Below, one piece after another: positions 43,579 through 51,840 of a stretch of DNA of 64,000 bases. The position numbers and the translations under genes were made by a program. The first letter of the stretch is position 1. The number at the start of each line of letters is the position of its first letter. Below the pieces are notes generated by a model, which saw nothing but the letters and a program-made list of their open reading frames with translations, made no database searches and was not told the DNA's origin. Source of the stretch: Fulvivirga marina. GTDB lineage: Bacteria; Bacteroidota; Bacteroidia; Cytophagales; Cyclobacteriaceae. The stretch covers positions 199,733 to 263,732 of the forward strand of contig NZ_JAEUGD010000058.1 in NCBI RefSeq assembly GCF_016775155.1. The letters are read 5' to 3'.

Positions 43579-44793
43579 TTATTCCGAGGTAATTAGGTGT
43601 TCCGATTTTCTAATCCCCAAAGGGTTCTTATCTTTTATGACCTCCTGATATATACTAAGCAGGATTTTGTAATTTACTTCAGCGGTATACTTCCTTAGAA
43701 AAGTAACTCGGGCATTTACCGACAAGGCCTCTTCCAGTACGCTATCGCTCATCAATTGCTTAACTGCTCGTGCCAGGTCAGCCGGGTTCCCAGCTTCGAA
43801 ATGAAGGCCATTCACACGATCCTGAACAAGTTCCTGCATAGCCCCCAGCCTGGAAACAATAACCGGTGTAGCCGTTGAAAATGCTTCTATAATGGTCATA
43901 CCAAAGGTTTCGTACCAAATAGAGGGAAATATGAGCGCACGGCAGCACTTCAGATAATGTACTACCTCTGCTTTTGATTTGAAGCCCAGATATCGAATAT
44001 TAGGGTAAAGCCGAGCCGCCTCTTCTACCTCACCCTTTAAAGGCCCATCTCCAATAATGGCTACATTAAACCCTGCACTCTGTGCCGCCTTCAGCAAAGT
44101 ATGCACCCCTTTTTCGATAGCCAAACGGCCAGCAAAAAGGAAAAAACCATTTCGTTTCCTATCCCCTTTACCATTATCATTGACAAAATTGGGCTTTAGA
44201 ACAAACTTATGATGTGATATACCCAAAGTAGAGTGCACAAACTTTTCGCGAGCGAAATTTGTAAGCACTATATAGCGATCTATTTTATGTTTCCAGGTTC
44301 CTATAAATCTATGAAACAAGGTCATTAAAGCTATAGCCGTTGTTTGTAGTCTTGAATTTCTATAGATCCCTTTCCAGATGGCATCTAAAGGAAAAATACT
44401 TTCAACGCTCTTCTCATAAATAGAATAATTGTAGAAGAGTGTAGCGCCGGGGCAGAGCAAACGATAATTGTGCAAAGTAAGCACCACCGGAATACCATAC
44501 TTTTTAGCTACCAGAAAAATTGCGGGGGAAGCCAGCGGAACGAAATTATGAACATGTACAATATCAGGATTAAAGTACCTGATTTCCTGTTCCACTTTCA
44601 TGGCGCTCGTGCGGTTGTAAATGATGCCCGAAGCTGCCGTCCACTTATCTTTCCAGGTCCTGATAGTAGCATTATAAAAAGTAAGGCAATGAACATTATG
44701 GCCATGGGCTGATAATAATTCACCTTCGGCTTCAAATACATAATCTTCGCCCCCTGTTTGCTGATAGTAATTATGGATGAGCAGTATATTCAT
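43579..44793 (-). CDS. Glycosyltransferase family 4
   Basis: A 404-residue retaining GT-B enzyme. N-terminal MNILLIHNYYQQTGGEDYVFEAEGELL is the acceptor-side start, PDIVHVHNFVPLASP follows, and the donor domain shows GRLAIEKGVHTLLKAA, AIIGDGPLKGEVE and the EX7E-type segment PSIWYETFGMTIIEAFSTATPVIVSRLGAMQE. The start overlaps the stop of the DUF4910 gene by four bases. It presumably adds one of the repeat-unit sugars. Confidence 0.92.
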   Translation of the reverse strand: MNILLIHNYYQQTGGEDYVFEAEGELLSAHGHNVHCLTFYNATIRTWKDKWTAASGIIYNRTSAMKVEQEIRYFNPDIVHVHNFVPLASPAIFLVAKKYGIPVVLTLHNYRLLCPGATLFYNYSIYEKSVESIFPLDAIWKGIYRNSRLQTTAIALMTLFHRFIGTWKHKIDRYIVLTNFAREKFVHSTLGISHHKFVLKPNFVNDNGKGDRKRNGFFLFAGRLAIEKGVHTLLKAAQSAGFNVAIIGDGPLKGEVEEAARLYPNIRYLGFKSKAEVVHYLKCCRALIFPSIWYETFGMTIIEAFSTATPVIVSRLGAMQELVQDRVNGLHFEAGNPADLARAVKQLMSDSVLEEALSVNARVTFLRKYTAEVNYKILLSIYQEVIKDKNPLGIRKSEHLITSE

Positions 44794-46139
44794 TGATCCC
44801 CCTTTTCTCTCCTGCCTTTGATTAATTTCTTTTTTTCCAGTTGAAATGCTGCTTCCATCAGAGTTTCAAAGTCTATTACAGACTTCCTGGCAATATCGAG
44901 AAGCGTATGCTCCCCGTCAGACATGTTAAGCACCCATAGCAGAGCCAACTGAAACTTTCGGGCATCATTATTTCCTCCTATAGCCTCATACAGCCCCCGC
45001 TTGCCCAATTGTGGCTCACATTTCGGAAGGATATTGATGTATTTTCTATTAGCCTCCAAAACAGTAATAATCTTCAGATAAATTTTTAAAGATCCCTCCA
45101 GGGAATCGGCACTGATAAATGTGAGATTATCGGCTGAGGTGTGATATTCCGGATATTCACCATAGGGCGTCCTGGTCAGGCAACCAACGGGCATATTGAA
45201 ACCGGGAGAACAAAACTGTCGCTCATCATAACCATAAGGCACAAAATCTATGACCTTATTTCGCTTGTCATTACGCTCGAGCACATATTGCACCACCTGA
45301 TCTATCTCAGCATCTCCTCTTCTGGACTTTTTATAGGTAAAAGGCCCTGTATCCCCCAACAAAGCAGCGATCAAGCCATGCCTGACACCCCCTGTTTTTT
45401 GTTCATTGATAGACAACCAGGTGATGGCTCCAATGGTACCTGGGATAAATAAAAAACGGTATGAATACCTGTTTTTTTTCCCCATCAGGTGCTTGGCCAG
45501 AAAAGTGGCCATGCTGATTCCGGAAAGGTTGTCATTACAAAGAGAGGGGTGGCAGATATGCGTGGATATCAACACCTCTTCTTTCTGTTCCCCTTCTATT
45601 AAAAGCTCTCCATAGGTCAAATAACCGCTCTCCAGTGATGAATCAATATGTACCTCATAGGTTCCCTCATTCAGGCCTTGAAACTGCTTATGCGTCATAC
45701 AAATGCCCCAGTCTTCCTTATAATAAGTAGTTCTGTAAGGGATCCAGTCCGGGTATTCGGGCAAAGTATAAATATGCCGACGTAACTCCTGAAGGGACAT
45801 CTTTTTATGTACAGGAATGCTATAATTGACTACGTGCAGATTAGACTTTTTAAAATCAATAATCTTCTGCCCCAGAGGATCAAGTACATAGGCATCGCGG
45901 ATGTTCCATTCTTTGGGCACCTCCCAGTCAAACACTTTTGTGCCAGAAGGAATTTTGCTCATCACAAGAGGAATATGATGTTTCAATATTTCCAGTGTAT
46001 CCCTGGTTCCCGCCCCGGTAATGCTACGGCATAAGGGATACAGCTCTTCTGCAAGCGCATACATCTCACCTCCCACGCTTTTAAAAGCACTGGTTAATGT
46101 TGTTTTTTTTACCTTTTGTACCTCTTTTAAAGTTTGCAT
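44790..46139 (-). CDS. DUF4910-family, aminopeptidase-like protein
   Basis: A 449-residue cytoplasmic protein of the DUF4910/M28-like group found in polysaccharide clusters. Metal-binding-like segments are ISTHICHPSLCNDNLSGISMATFLAK near 192-217 and the later EYHTSADNLTF near 340. An N-terminal piece at about 25-60 (YALAEELYPLCRSITGAGTRDTLEIL) is family-typical, and the C-terminal 60 residues look like a winged helix (SDGEHTLLDIARKSVIDFETLMEAAFQLEKKKLI). The substrate is unknown; relatives occur next to methyltransferases and amino-sugar genes, so removing an acyl or aminoacyl group from a sugar intermediate is one possibility. It overlaps the GT4 start by four bases and starts 17 bases after the oxygenase stop. 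Confidence 0.75.
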   Translation of the reverse strand: MQTLKEVQKVKKTTLTSAFKSVGGEMYALAEELYPLCRSITGAGTRDTLEILKHHIPLVMSKIPSGTKVFDWEVPKEWNIRDAYVLDPLGQKIIDFKKSNLHVVNYSIPVHKKMSLQELRRHIYTLPEYPDWIPYRTTYYKEDWGICMTHKQFQGLNEGTYEVHIDSSLESGYLTYGELLIEGEQKEEVLISTHICHPSLCNDNLSGISMATFLAKHLMGKKNRYSYRFLFIPGTIGAITWLSINEQKTGGVRHGLIAALLGDTGPFTYKKSRRGDAEIDQVVQYVLERNDKRNKVIDFVPYGYDERQFCSPGFNMPVGCLTRTPYGEYPEYHTSADNLTFISADSLEGSLKIYLKIITVLEANRKYINILPKCEPQLGKRGLYEAIGGNNDARKFQLALLWVLNMSDGEHTLLDIARKSVIDFETLMEAAFQLEKKKLIKGRREKGDQ

Positions 46140-46156
46140 TAGCCTTGCCTTAAGTC

Positions 46157-47032
46157 TTAAACTGTCTGATAAATTAATTCTTCTGGAAAAGGGGCAAAAT
46201 CCGAAGCACGAATAAAATCGACCAATGCCTCGCCTTTGCAGGCCGTGTCTATATTTGGTGCCCCTACTCCGGCCACCACATCATCAATGTTTATAGTTCT
46301 GAAATCGATACTAAACCGGGTCTTTCCAGAGGTGTTTGGTACAGAAGCATGTAAGTGGGCCGCTGAGAACATGATGATGCCTCCTGGCTCAGGGATTATC
46401 CTCAACTCCGAATCCATCTCTACACGCTCCTGAGGGGAAGGCTGCCAGCGCTTGTCAGAAGAAATATTTTCTGCACACGTTTTTCTACTTCCATTTACCC
46501 ACTCCTGGTAACTAAACTCCCTGGAATCATTAGCTATAGGGCGTGACCAATATTTCGGATGAAGAGCCAAACCATTTTCTTCCGCCATAGTATATATCGG
46601 TATCCACCAATTGACCTGGCTCATAGGTGCGGAGTACCATGTATCTCTGTGCGGATGAAACGCGTAGGCAATACCAGAAGTCAGGTAGCCATCACTTGTT
46701 GACGTTCGCAGCCTGGGTAAATCGAAGTAAGTTTTATTCAAATCGCATCCCTTATCGCGAAGTATTTGCTGTATAAATTCTTTCGATTTGTTATGGTGAA
46801 TAAATCGAGGTTTCAGAGCTTTAAGTATATCAACATACTGGTTTACCGGCAGCTCCCACTGGGCATACTCAGGATCAAACCCCGCGAAAGCCTCACGTAT
46901 CAACGCATCAGCAAAATAGCAAAAGGAATATGTAGCTCCGAAAGGAGAATAGGTAAACAGCTGCCCTTGGTAAAGCCCCTGCCTTCGTTCATTATCTGTT
47001 AAATCGGAATCAAAATAAAGTACATTCATCAT
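46157..47032 (-). CDS. Putative 2-oxoglutarate/Fe(II)-dependent oxygenase (phytanoyl-dioxygenase-like)
   Basis: A 291-residue protein. The His-x-Asp-like pair is in AFHPHRDTWYSAP (about residue 133) and the second metal His in FSAAHLHASVPNTSGKTRFSIDFRTIN (about 228-254), whose Arg would bind 2-oxoglutarate. This is the jelly-roll iron-oxygenase pattern. It could hydroxylate or otherwise oxidise a sugar or acyl group in the polysaccharide. I chose the ATG at 47032 because it starts four bases after the rfbC stop; the frame is open further to 47179 but would then overlap rfbC in another frame. Family assignment is by motif only. Confidence 0.65.
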   Translation of the reverse strand: MMNVLYFDSDLTDNERRQGLYQGQLFTYSPFGATYSFCYFADALIREAFAGFDPEYAQWELPVNQYVDILKALKPRFIHHNKSKEFIQQILRDKGCDLNKTYFDLPRLRTSTSDGYLTSGIAYAFHPHRDTWYSAPMSQVNWWIPIYTMAEENGLALHPKYWSRPIANDSREFSYQEWVNGSRKTCAENISSDKRWQPSPQERVEMDSELRIIPEPGGIIMFSAAHLHASVPNTSGKTRFSIDFRTINIDDVVAGVGAPNIDTACKGEALVDFIRASDFAPFPEELIYQTV

Positions 47033-47036
47033 TTTA

Positions 47037-47594
47037 TCATTTAGCGGAAGAAAAAAGAATGGAGGGATATTCGAATGGTGGAAAGCTTCTGTCTTTCTCT
47101 GCGATACTCTCCACCGGTATCGGTAATTGAATATCAAAAGCAGGGTCATCCCACCGGAACCCTCTTGCAGACTCGGCATTATAAAACTGCGTCATCTGAT
47201 AAAATACCTGTGTATCATTGGTAAGTGTAATAAACCCATGAGCAAAAGTTTTTGGAATATACAGGATGTTTCTGTTCTCAGCAGAAAGCTCAACAGCTAC
47301 CCATTGTTTAAATGTAGGAGAACCTAATCGCAGGTCAACCACATAATCAAGAATACTGCCCTGGGTACAACACACTATCTTATCCTCTTCAAAAGGCGGA
47401 GCCTGAAAGTGCATACCCCTGAAAGTTCCCTTTTTCTTATTATAAGAAATGTTACATTGCACTACAAAAGGGGAAAGTCCATGTTCTGCGAACTCCTTCA
47501 GACAAAATGACCTGGCAAAAAAGCCTCTTTCATCTTCAAGCCTTTCTGGTTTGATGACATATGCTCCTCTCAGTTTTGTCTCTTCGAAAATCAT
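47037..47594 (-). CDS. dTDP-4-dehydrorhamnose 3,5-epimerase-like (RfbC family)
   Basis: A 185-residue cupin epimerase acting on NDP-4-keto-6-deoxy sugars. Signs: RGFFARSFCLKEFAEHG, VVQCNISYNKKKGTFRGMHFQAPP with the catalytic His in GMHFQ, GSILDYVVDLRLGSPTFKQWVAVELS and the YIPKTFAHGFITL strand. In this locus no dTDP-glucose genes are seen, so it likely acts on the CDP-linked 4-keto sugar. It may do only one of the two epimerisations. It lies two bases after the PIG-L gene and four before the oxygenase. Confidence 0.88.
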   Translation of the reverse strand: MIFEETKLRGAYVIKPERLEDERGFFARSFCLKEFAEHGLSPFVVQCNISYNKKKGTFRGMHFQAPPFEEDKIVCCTQGSILDYVVDLRLGSPTFKQWVAVELSAENRNILYIPKTFAHGFITLTNDTQVFYQMTQFYNAESARGFRWDDPAFDIQLPIPVESIAEKDRSFPPFEYPSILFSSAK

Positions 47595-47596
47595 GC

Positions 47597-48241
47597 TTAT
47601 AATATTCCTTTTCTCATGTAAAAGGCCTCTGCATATTTAGAGGCCGACTCCACACCACGCAATCGCATCAGCGCATAAAAGGTTTCCTCATCAAACCAAT
47701 GCTTAGTACGTTGGGAAAGATAATTATCTAAAATAGCCCGTACTTTTTTATTCGCTATGTCGCTACTCAGCGGAACGTAGAGTCCGGGGTTTCCCAGATC
47801 ACCGTCATACTTCAGTATTTCGTACTCCAGAATAAACTGTTTTCTGAAGGTATTCCACGTCAGCTCATTTAATAAGCGGTGGTCCTGATGGAGGTCGTTA
47901 CGATAGTGCGTGAAAATGAGATCAGGTTGGAATGCCTCACTGATCTCCTCAAAATACTCCTTAACCATTGCGGACTGTTGAGGCAGAACTGTATCTTTAA
48001 ATTTCTCGATAATAATCTCCTTATCAGCCACATCCATTAAAAAATATTCAGCACTTTTCATGGCCTCTTCCGCCCTTTCGCTGGTTGAAGTAAACACTAT
48101 CCATTTGATATGATCGATAGCGTATTCATGGATTATTTTTAAGAGTGTACCTCCACAACCTATCTCAATATCATCGCAATGAGCCCCCAGACAAAGAATT
48201 TTTAGTCCATTACGTTGGTCTAACCTCAATGGTAGCATCAT
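47597..48241 (-). CDS. PIG-L family deacetylase
   Basis: A 214-residue zinc deacetylase (LmbE/PIG-L type). The metal motif is LGAHCDDIEIGCGGTLL near 19-35 (AHxDD-E) and the later HYRNDLHQDHRLLNE near 116-130. The usual substrates are N-acetyl groups of sugar conjugates. Its presence fits a step that frees an amine, for instance on an N-acetylated sugar of the polymer. It overlaps the rfbF stop by four bases and precedes rfbC by two. Confidence 0.9.
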   Translation of the reverse strand: MMLPLRLDQRNGLKILCLGAHCDDIEIGCGGTLLKIIHEYAIDHIKWIVFTSTSERAEEAMKSAEYFLMDVADKEIIIEKFKDTVLPQQSAMVKEYFEEISEAFQPDLIFTHYRNDLHQDHRLLNELTWNTFRKQFILEYEILKYDGDLGNPGLYVPLSSDIANKKVRAILDNYLSQRTKHWFDEETFYALMRLRGVESASKYAEAFYMRKGIL

Positions 48242-49035
48242 GCAGTATATTGAAATTCAGAGCTTCGCCATACTTCCCAAGGAGTATCTCCTCTCGCATA
48301 CATATCATCCAGCATCTGCTTTTCTTTAAATGTATCCATCGTAAGAAAAATGCCATCATATGGATAAGCCAGCAATTGATCTTTGGCAATGAGCCGTTGG
48401 AACGGCTGCTCCACCAATTCTTCACCAACATTGATATGATCGAAGATCTCATTTCTGAAAATAAAATAGCCTGCATTGATACGTACTCCCGAATTAGCCA
48501 GGCTGGTGATCTCACTCACATGATTGTTATTCCCCAGAGTAACGATATGAAAACTTCGGGTAGGCTGAGAGGCTAAGAAAATACCGGTTTTACCTGACTC
48601 CTTAAATTGGTCTACCATGTCAACCAAAGGCAGGTCAGTAAGCCCATCAGAATAATTGGCCATAAACATTTCTTCCCCTTCAAGGTGTTTTTCCACTGCC
48701 TTTAGACGCTGTCCGATGTTAGAACTCATACCTGTATCCACAAAGGTGATGGTCCAATCGTCTATATCTTTATTGAGCAATGTCATATTGCTACCACCTT
48801 TTGAATAGACAAAGTCATTGGAAACATATTCGCTGTACTTCACAAAGTAATCCTTGATAGCATCAGCCTGATAGCCTAAGCAGAGGATAAAATCTTTATG
48901 ACCGAAATGTGCATAATACTTCATTATATGCCATAATATGGGCCTGTAGCCGATTGGGACCATTGGCTTGGGTATCTTTTCAGAATATTCGCGCAACCTC
49001 ATCCCCTGGCCTCCACAGAATAGAACAACTTTCAT
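48238..49035 (-). CDS. rfbF: Glucose-1-phosphate cytidylyltransferase
   Basis: A 265-residue nucleotidyltransferase making CDP-glucose from glucose-1-phosphate and CTP. The start VVLFCGGQGMRLREYSEKIPKPMVPIGYRPILWHIMKYYAHFG is specific for RfbF; KDFILCLGYQADAIKDYF, ERLxAKDQLLAYPYDGIFLTMDTFKEKQML and the end PWEVW agree. Length matches Salmonella RfbF (257). It begins the unit that continues through PIG-L, rfbC, oxygenase, DUF4910, GT4 and GT2. The CDP-glucose 4,6-dehydratase is upstream at 50701. Confidence 0.94.
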   Translation of the reverse strand: MKVVLFCGGQGMRLREYSEKIPKPMVPIGYRPILWHIMKYYAHFGHKDFILCLGYQADAIKDYFVKYSEYVSNDFVYSKGGSNMTLLNKDIDDWTITFVDTGMSSNIGQRLKAVEKHLEGEEMFMANYSDGLTDLPLVDMVDQFKESGKTGIFLASQPTRSFHIVTLGNNNHVSEITSLANSGVRINAGYFIFRNEIFDHINVGEELVEQPFQRLIAKDQLLAYPYDGIFLTMDTFKEKQMLDDMYARGDTPWEVWRSSEFQYTA

Positions 49036-49382
49036 AGCGTTTCATTTAAGTTTTATAAATTTTTTAACACTTACTGCAATTTATTTTCAACCGAGGTGAT
49101 AGTTTATAAATTAAAAATAGTGTTAATAATAAGGGGGCTCAATGATCAAAATATCAGGTAGGTAATGATTGATATCATCTTGAAAATGGCGTGACTTATC
49201 AGTTGGCTCCCAACCACGCCTATCCCGGAATTATTTGTGCAGCCAAAGGCTTATACACTGCCTACAATCAGAAGAAATGCTGAATATTTTCATCGTAAGG
49301 ACACCAATTTATTAATCGCAGACCAAAAATTCAGAACGGCGTGATTGTTTAGTTTTCTGGTGTGGTAAGGGGCTTATTTCAT
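49036..49382. other. 347-base gap with several dyads upstream of rfbF
   Basis: Contains TTAACACT (49064-49071) mirrored by AGTGTTAA (49119-49126), TGATCAAAATATCA (49143-49156, six-base spacer), and the perfect ATGAT / ATCAT dyad at 49165-49178. It separates the methyltransferase gene from rfbF, both minus strand, so it likely holds the rfbF promoter. No gene seen. Confidence 0.45.
49165..49178. promoter_or_regulatory. Putative Crp/Fnr-type operator ATGATTGATATCAT
   Basis: Perfect ATGAT / ATCAT arms with spacer TGAT, 130-143 bases upstream of the rfbF start, in the gap before the CDP-sugar and glycosyltransferase unit. Same form as the sites at 19057 and 37654. Confidence 0.4.
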
Positions 49383-50681
49383 TCAAGTATAGAAATGGAA
49401 TGAAGGGTCTGCATCCACAGATTTAGCACTGTAGACCCGAAGTTCAGGGATAGGTACTACGAATTTCCCATCCCACTCACCAATATATGAAATATTTTCC
49501 ACGATCTCTTCTTTTAGGTTCCATGGCAGGATGAAAACGTAATCCGGTTTCATTCTTTTGATCATATCCGGATGATAAATGGGGATCAATGTTCCTGGCA
49601 GGTAATTTCCCTGCTTATGAGGATTGCGATCTACCGTAAAGTCAATAAAATCGGTACGGATGCCACAATAATTCAATAAAGTGTTGCCCTTTCCAGGAGC
49701 CCCATATCCTACTACGGTTTTTCCTTTGCGTTTAACGGAAATCAGAAAATCAAGGATATTTCTCTTGGTTTCTTTTACCCTTTCTGCAAACTGCCTGTAA
49801 TATGCTATTGTTTCCATACCTGCTTTATGCTCCCTCATTCTAAGCTCTCTGACGGATGATGATACTGTTTTAGAAGTATCCCTTTTTTGGCAGGCATAAA
49901 TTCTTAATGAACCTCCGTGAGTGGGCAGTTCTTCTACATCAAATATCGTGAGTCCATGATAAGAAAAAATACGCTCTACACTTGAAAAAGAAAGATACGA
50001 GAAGTGCTCATGATAAATGGTGTCAAACTGATTACCTTCGATCAGCCTCAAAAGGTGAGGAAACTCCATGGTAATAACACCCTCAGGCTTGAGCAATATT
50101 TTCATTGCAGAAACAAAATCATTGATATCCGGCACATGAGCAAGCACATTGTTTCCTATCAGCAGATCAGCTTCCCCATGTTTCATAATAATTTCAAAGA
50201 CAGTTTTATTTCCGAAAAACTTCACCTCTGTTTTTATTCCTTTATTAATGGCATGCTCTGCAACATTGGCTGCCGGCTCCACCCCCAGCACTGGAATATC
50301 TTTCTCTTTAAAATACTGCAGCAAGTAGCCATCATTGCTCGCCAGTTCTACTACCAGTTTTTTTGAGTTAAGATCAAATCGTTTGGTTACCTTTTCCGTG
50401 TAGTCTTTGGCATGCTTCAGCCAGGAGTCAGAGTAAGAGGAGAAATAGGCGTAATCCTCATATATTTTTGATGGAGGCACAAACTCTTCCAGTTGTACCA
50501 AAAAACAGTTGTCGCATACATAGGCATGTAACGGATAAAATGGTTCCATATCCTTAAGCTCCCAGGGCTTCACATGGTCCTGGCACAATGGAGACATGCC
50601 CAAATCTACAAATGTATATGTTAAAGGAGTGCCGCAAAACCTACATGCACTTTCACTTTCCTGGTGATGATCATAATTCAT
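49383..50681 (-). CDS. SAM-dependent sugar C-methyltransferase (TylCIII/NovU-like)
   Basis: A 432-residue three-part enzyme: an N-terminal zinc-binding part (CRFCGTPLTYTFVDLGMSPLCQDH, then CDNCF), a SAM-binding Rossmann domain (VVELASNDGYLLQYFKEKDIPVLGVEPAANVAEHA; GNNVLAHVPDINDFV), HEHFSYLSFSSVERIFSYHGL, and a C-terminal domain VVGYGAPGKGNTLLNYCGI. This is the architecture of C-3 methyltransferases that act on NDP-4-keto-2,6-dideoxy or 6-deoxy sugars. The expected product here is a 3-C-methyl-branched sugar. It follows rfbG with 19 bases between, which supports CDP-4-keto-6-deoxyglucose as the starting material. Confidence 0.88.
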   Translation of the reverse strand: MNYDHHQESESACRFCGTPLTYTFVDLGMSPLCQDHVKPWELKDMEPFYPLHAYVCDNCFLVQLEEFVPPSKIYEDYAYFSSYSDSWLKHAKDYTEKVTKRFDLNSKKLVVELASNDGYLLQYFKEKDIPVLGVEPAANVAEHAINKGIKTEVKFFGNKTVFEIIMKHGEADLLIGNNVLAHVPDINDFVSAMKILLKPEGVITMEFPHLLRLIEGNQFDTIYHEHFSYLSFSSVERIFSYHGLTIFDVEELPTHGGSLRIYACQKRDTSKTVSSSVRELRMREHKAGMETIAYYRQFAERVKETKRNILDFLISVKRKGKTVVGYGAPGKGNTLLNYCGIRTDFIDFTVDRNPHKQGNYLPGTLIPIYHPDMIKRMKPDYVFILPWNLKEEIVENISYIGEWDGKFVVPIPELRVYSAKSVDADPSFHFYT

Positions 50682-50700
50682 AACTTATTTCAGGTTTTAG

Positions 50701-51840
50701 TCAGATTGATTTAATTTCTTCTTGTTTCACGGCCCTTGCAGCATTATGTACCGCTGTCTCATAGGCCTTTATTTGCTGCTCTGTAAGATCCAGCAGTTCC
50801 GATGACCCGTTCCTCCAATACACATACCATTCCACGGTATGCTGCACAGTAGTATCAAAATCCCACTTGGCCATCCACTTAAGCTGGTGAAAGGCTTTGT
50901 CCGTTGAAAGGTTCAACAAAGAGGCCTCATGATGTGCCGCTTGAGGAGAGGTCCACTCCCAAGAGCCTTCTCCCCAATACTGAATAACCTTTTCCACCAG
51001 ATGTTTAACACTTTTGTTTGAACTTACCTGCGGACCAAAATTGAACGCTTCACAATAATCGACTACGGTTTTGCTCTGAAAGTTTAGCAGCTTTGAGCCT
51101 AAATGCAGGTATCCATGTAGTGGTTCCAATACGTGCTGCCATGGCCTGGTTGCATGAGGATTCCTTACACCAATAACGCGGCCTTTTAGCAGGTCCCTGA
51201 TACAATCAGGGACGATACGGTCTTTTGCCCAGTCACCTCCTCCAATAACATTACCAGCCCTGGCAGAAGCTAACCTCACGCCATGGTTCAAAATAGTATT
51301 GTTGGGAAAGAAGGAATTCCTCCAGGAGCTAATAAGTATTTCTGCCGCTCCTTTACTAGATGAATAAGGGTCGTAGCCTCCCATTGGATCTGTCTCTCGG
51401 TATCCGTGCAACCACTCTTTATTCTCGTAACATTTATCTGAGGTAACCATGACAATGGCAACGGGGTACTTTAGCTGACGTACAGCTTCCATCACATTTG
51501 CGGACCCCATAGTATTGATTTCAATTGTATCTAAGGGAGTTAAATAAGACTCTCCCACCAGCGATTGTGCTGCCAGATGAAATATAATATCCGGCTTTAT
51601 GGTTTTGATAATTTTCTTTAGCCGGTTAAAATCCCTAATATCCGCCTCTTCCTGGTTAATAAGCTTACTCAAGTCCAAAACTTTGTACAGCGATGGTTCT
51701 GTGGGAGGCTGAAGAGAGTAGCCATATACTTCTGCACCCAGCATAGACAGCCATAAGGTCAGCCAACTCCCTTTAAACCCTGTGTTTCCGGTCACCAAAA
51801 CCTTCTTGTTTTTATAAATATTATCAAAAGCAGATTGCAT
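50701..51840 (-). CDS. rfbG: CDP-glucose 4,6-dehydratase
   Basis: A 379-residue short-chain dehydrogenase/reductase forming CDP-4-keto-6-deoxyglucose. Signs: VLVTGNTGFKGSWLTLWL at the NAD site, VMVTSDKCYENKEW with the Thr of the active site, YDPYSSSKGAAE with Tyr and Lys, RAGNVIGGGDWAKDRIVPD and HATRPWQHVLEPLHGYL, all typical of RfbG. Length agrees with the family (about 360). It is the first gene of the minus-strand sugar unit, divergent from the T9SS surface protein, with a 475-base gap that contains a long palindrome. Confidence 0.94.
   Translation of the reverse strand: MQSAFDNIYKNKKVLVTGNTGFKGSWLTLWLSMLGAEVYGYSLQPPTEPSLYKVLDLSKLINQEEADIRDFNRLKKIIKTIKPDIIFHLAAQSLVGESYLTPLDTIEINTMGSANVMEAVRQLKYPVAIVMVTSDKCYENKEWLHGYRETDPMGGYDPYSSSKGAAEILISSWRNSFFPNNTILNHGVRLASARAGNVIGGGDWAKDRIVPDCIRDLLKGRVIGVRNPHATRPWQHVLEPLHGYLHLGSKLLNFQSKTVVDYCEAFNFGPQVSSNKSVKHLVEKVIQYWGEGSWEWTSPQAAHHEASLLNLSTDKAFHQLKWMAKWDFDTTVQHTVEWYVYWRNGSSELLDLTEQQIKAYETAVHNAARAVKQEEIKSI

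Noticed and set aside
47033-47179. Upstream extension of the iron-oxygenase frame
   Set aside because: It would overlap the rfbC gene in another frame and adds a low-complexity sequence; the ATG at 47032 lies four bases after the rfbC stop.
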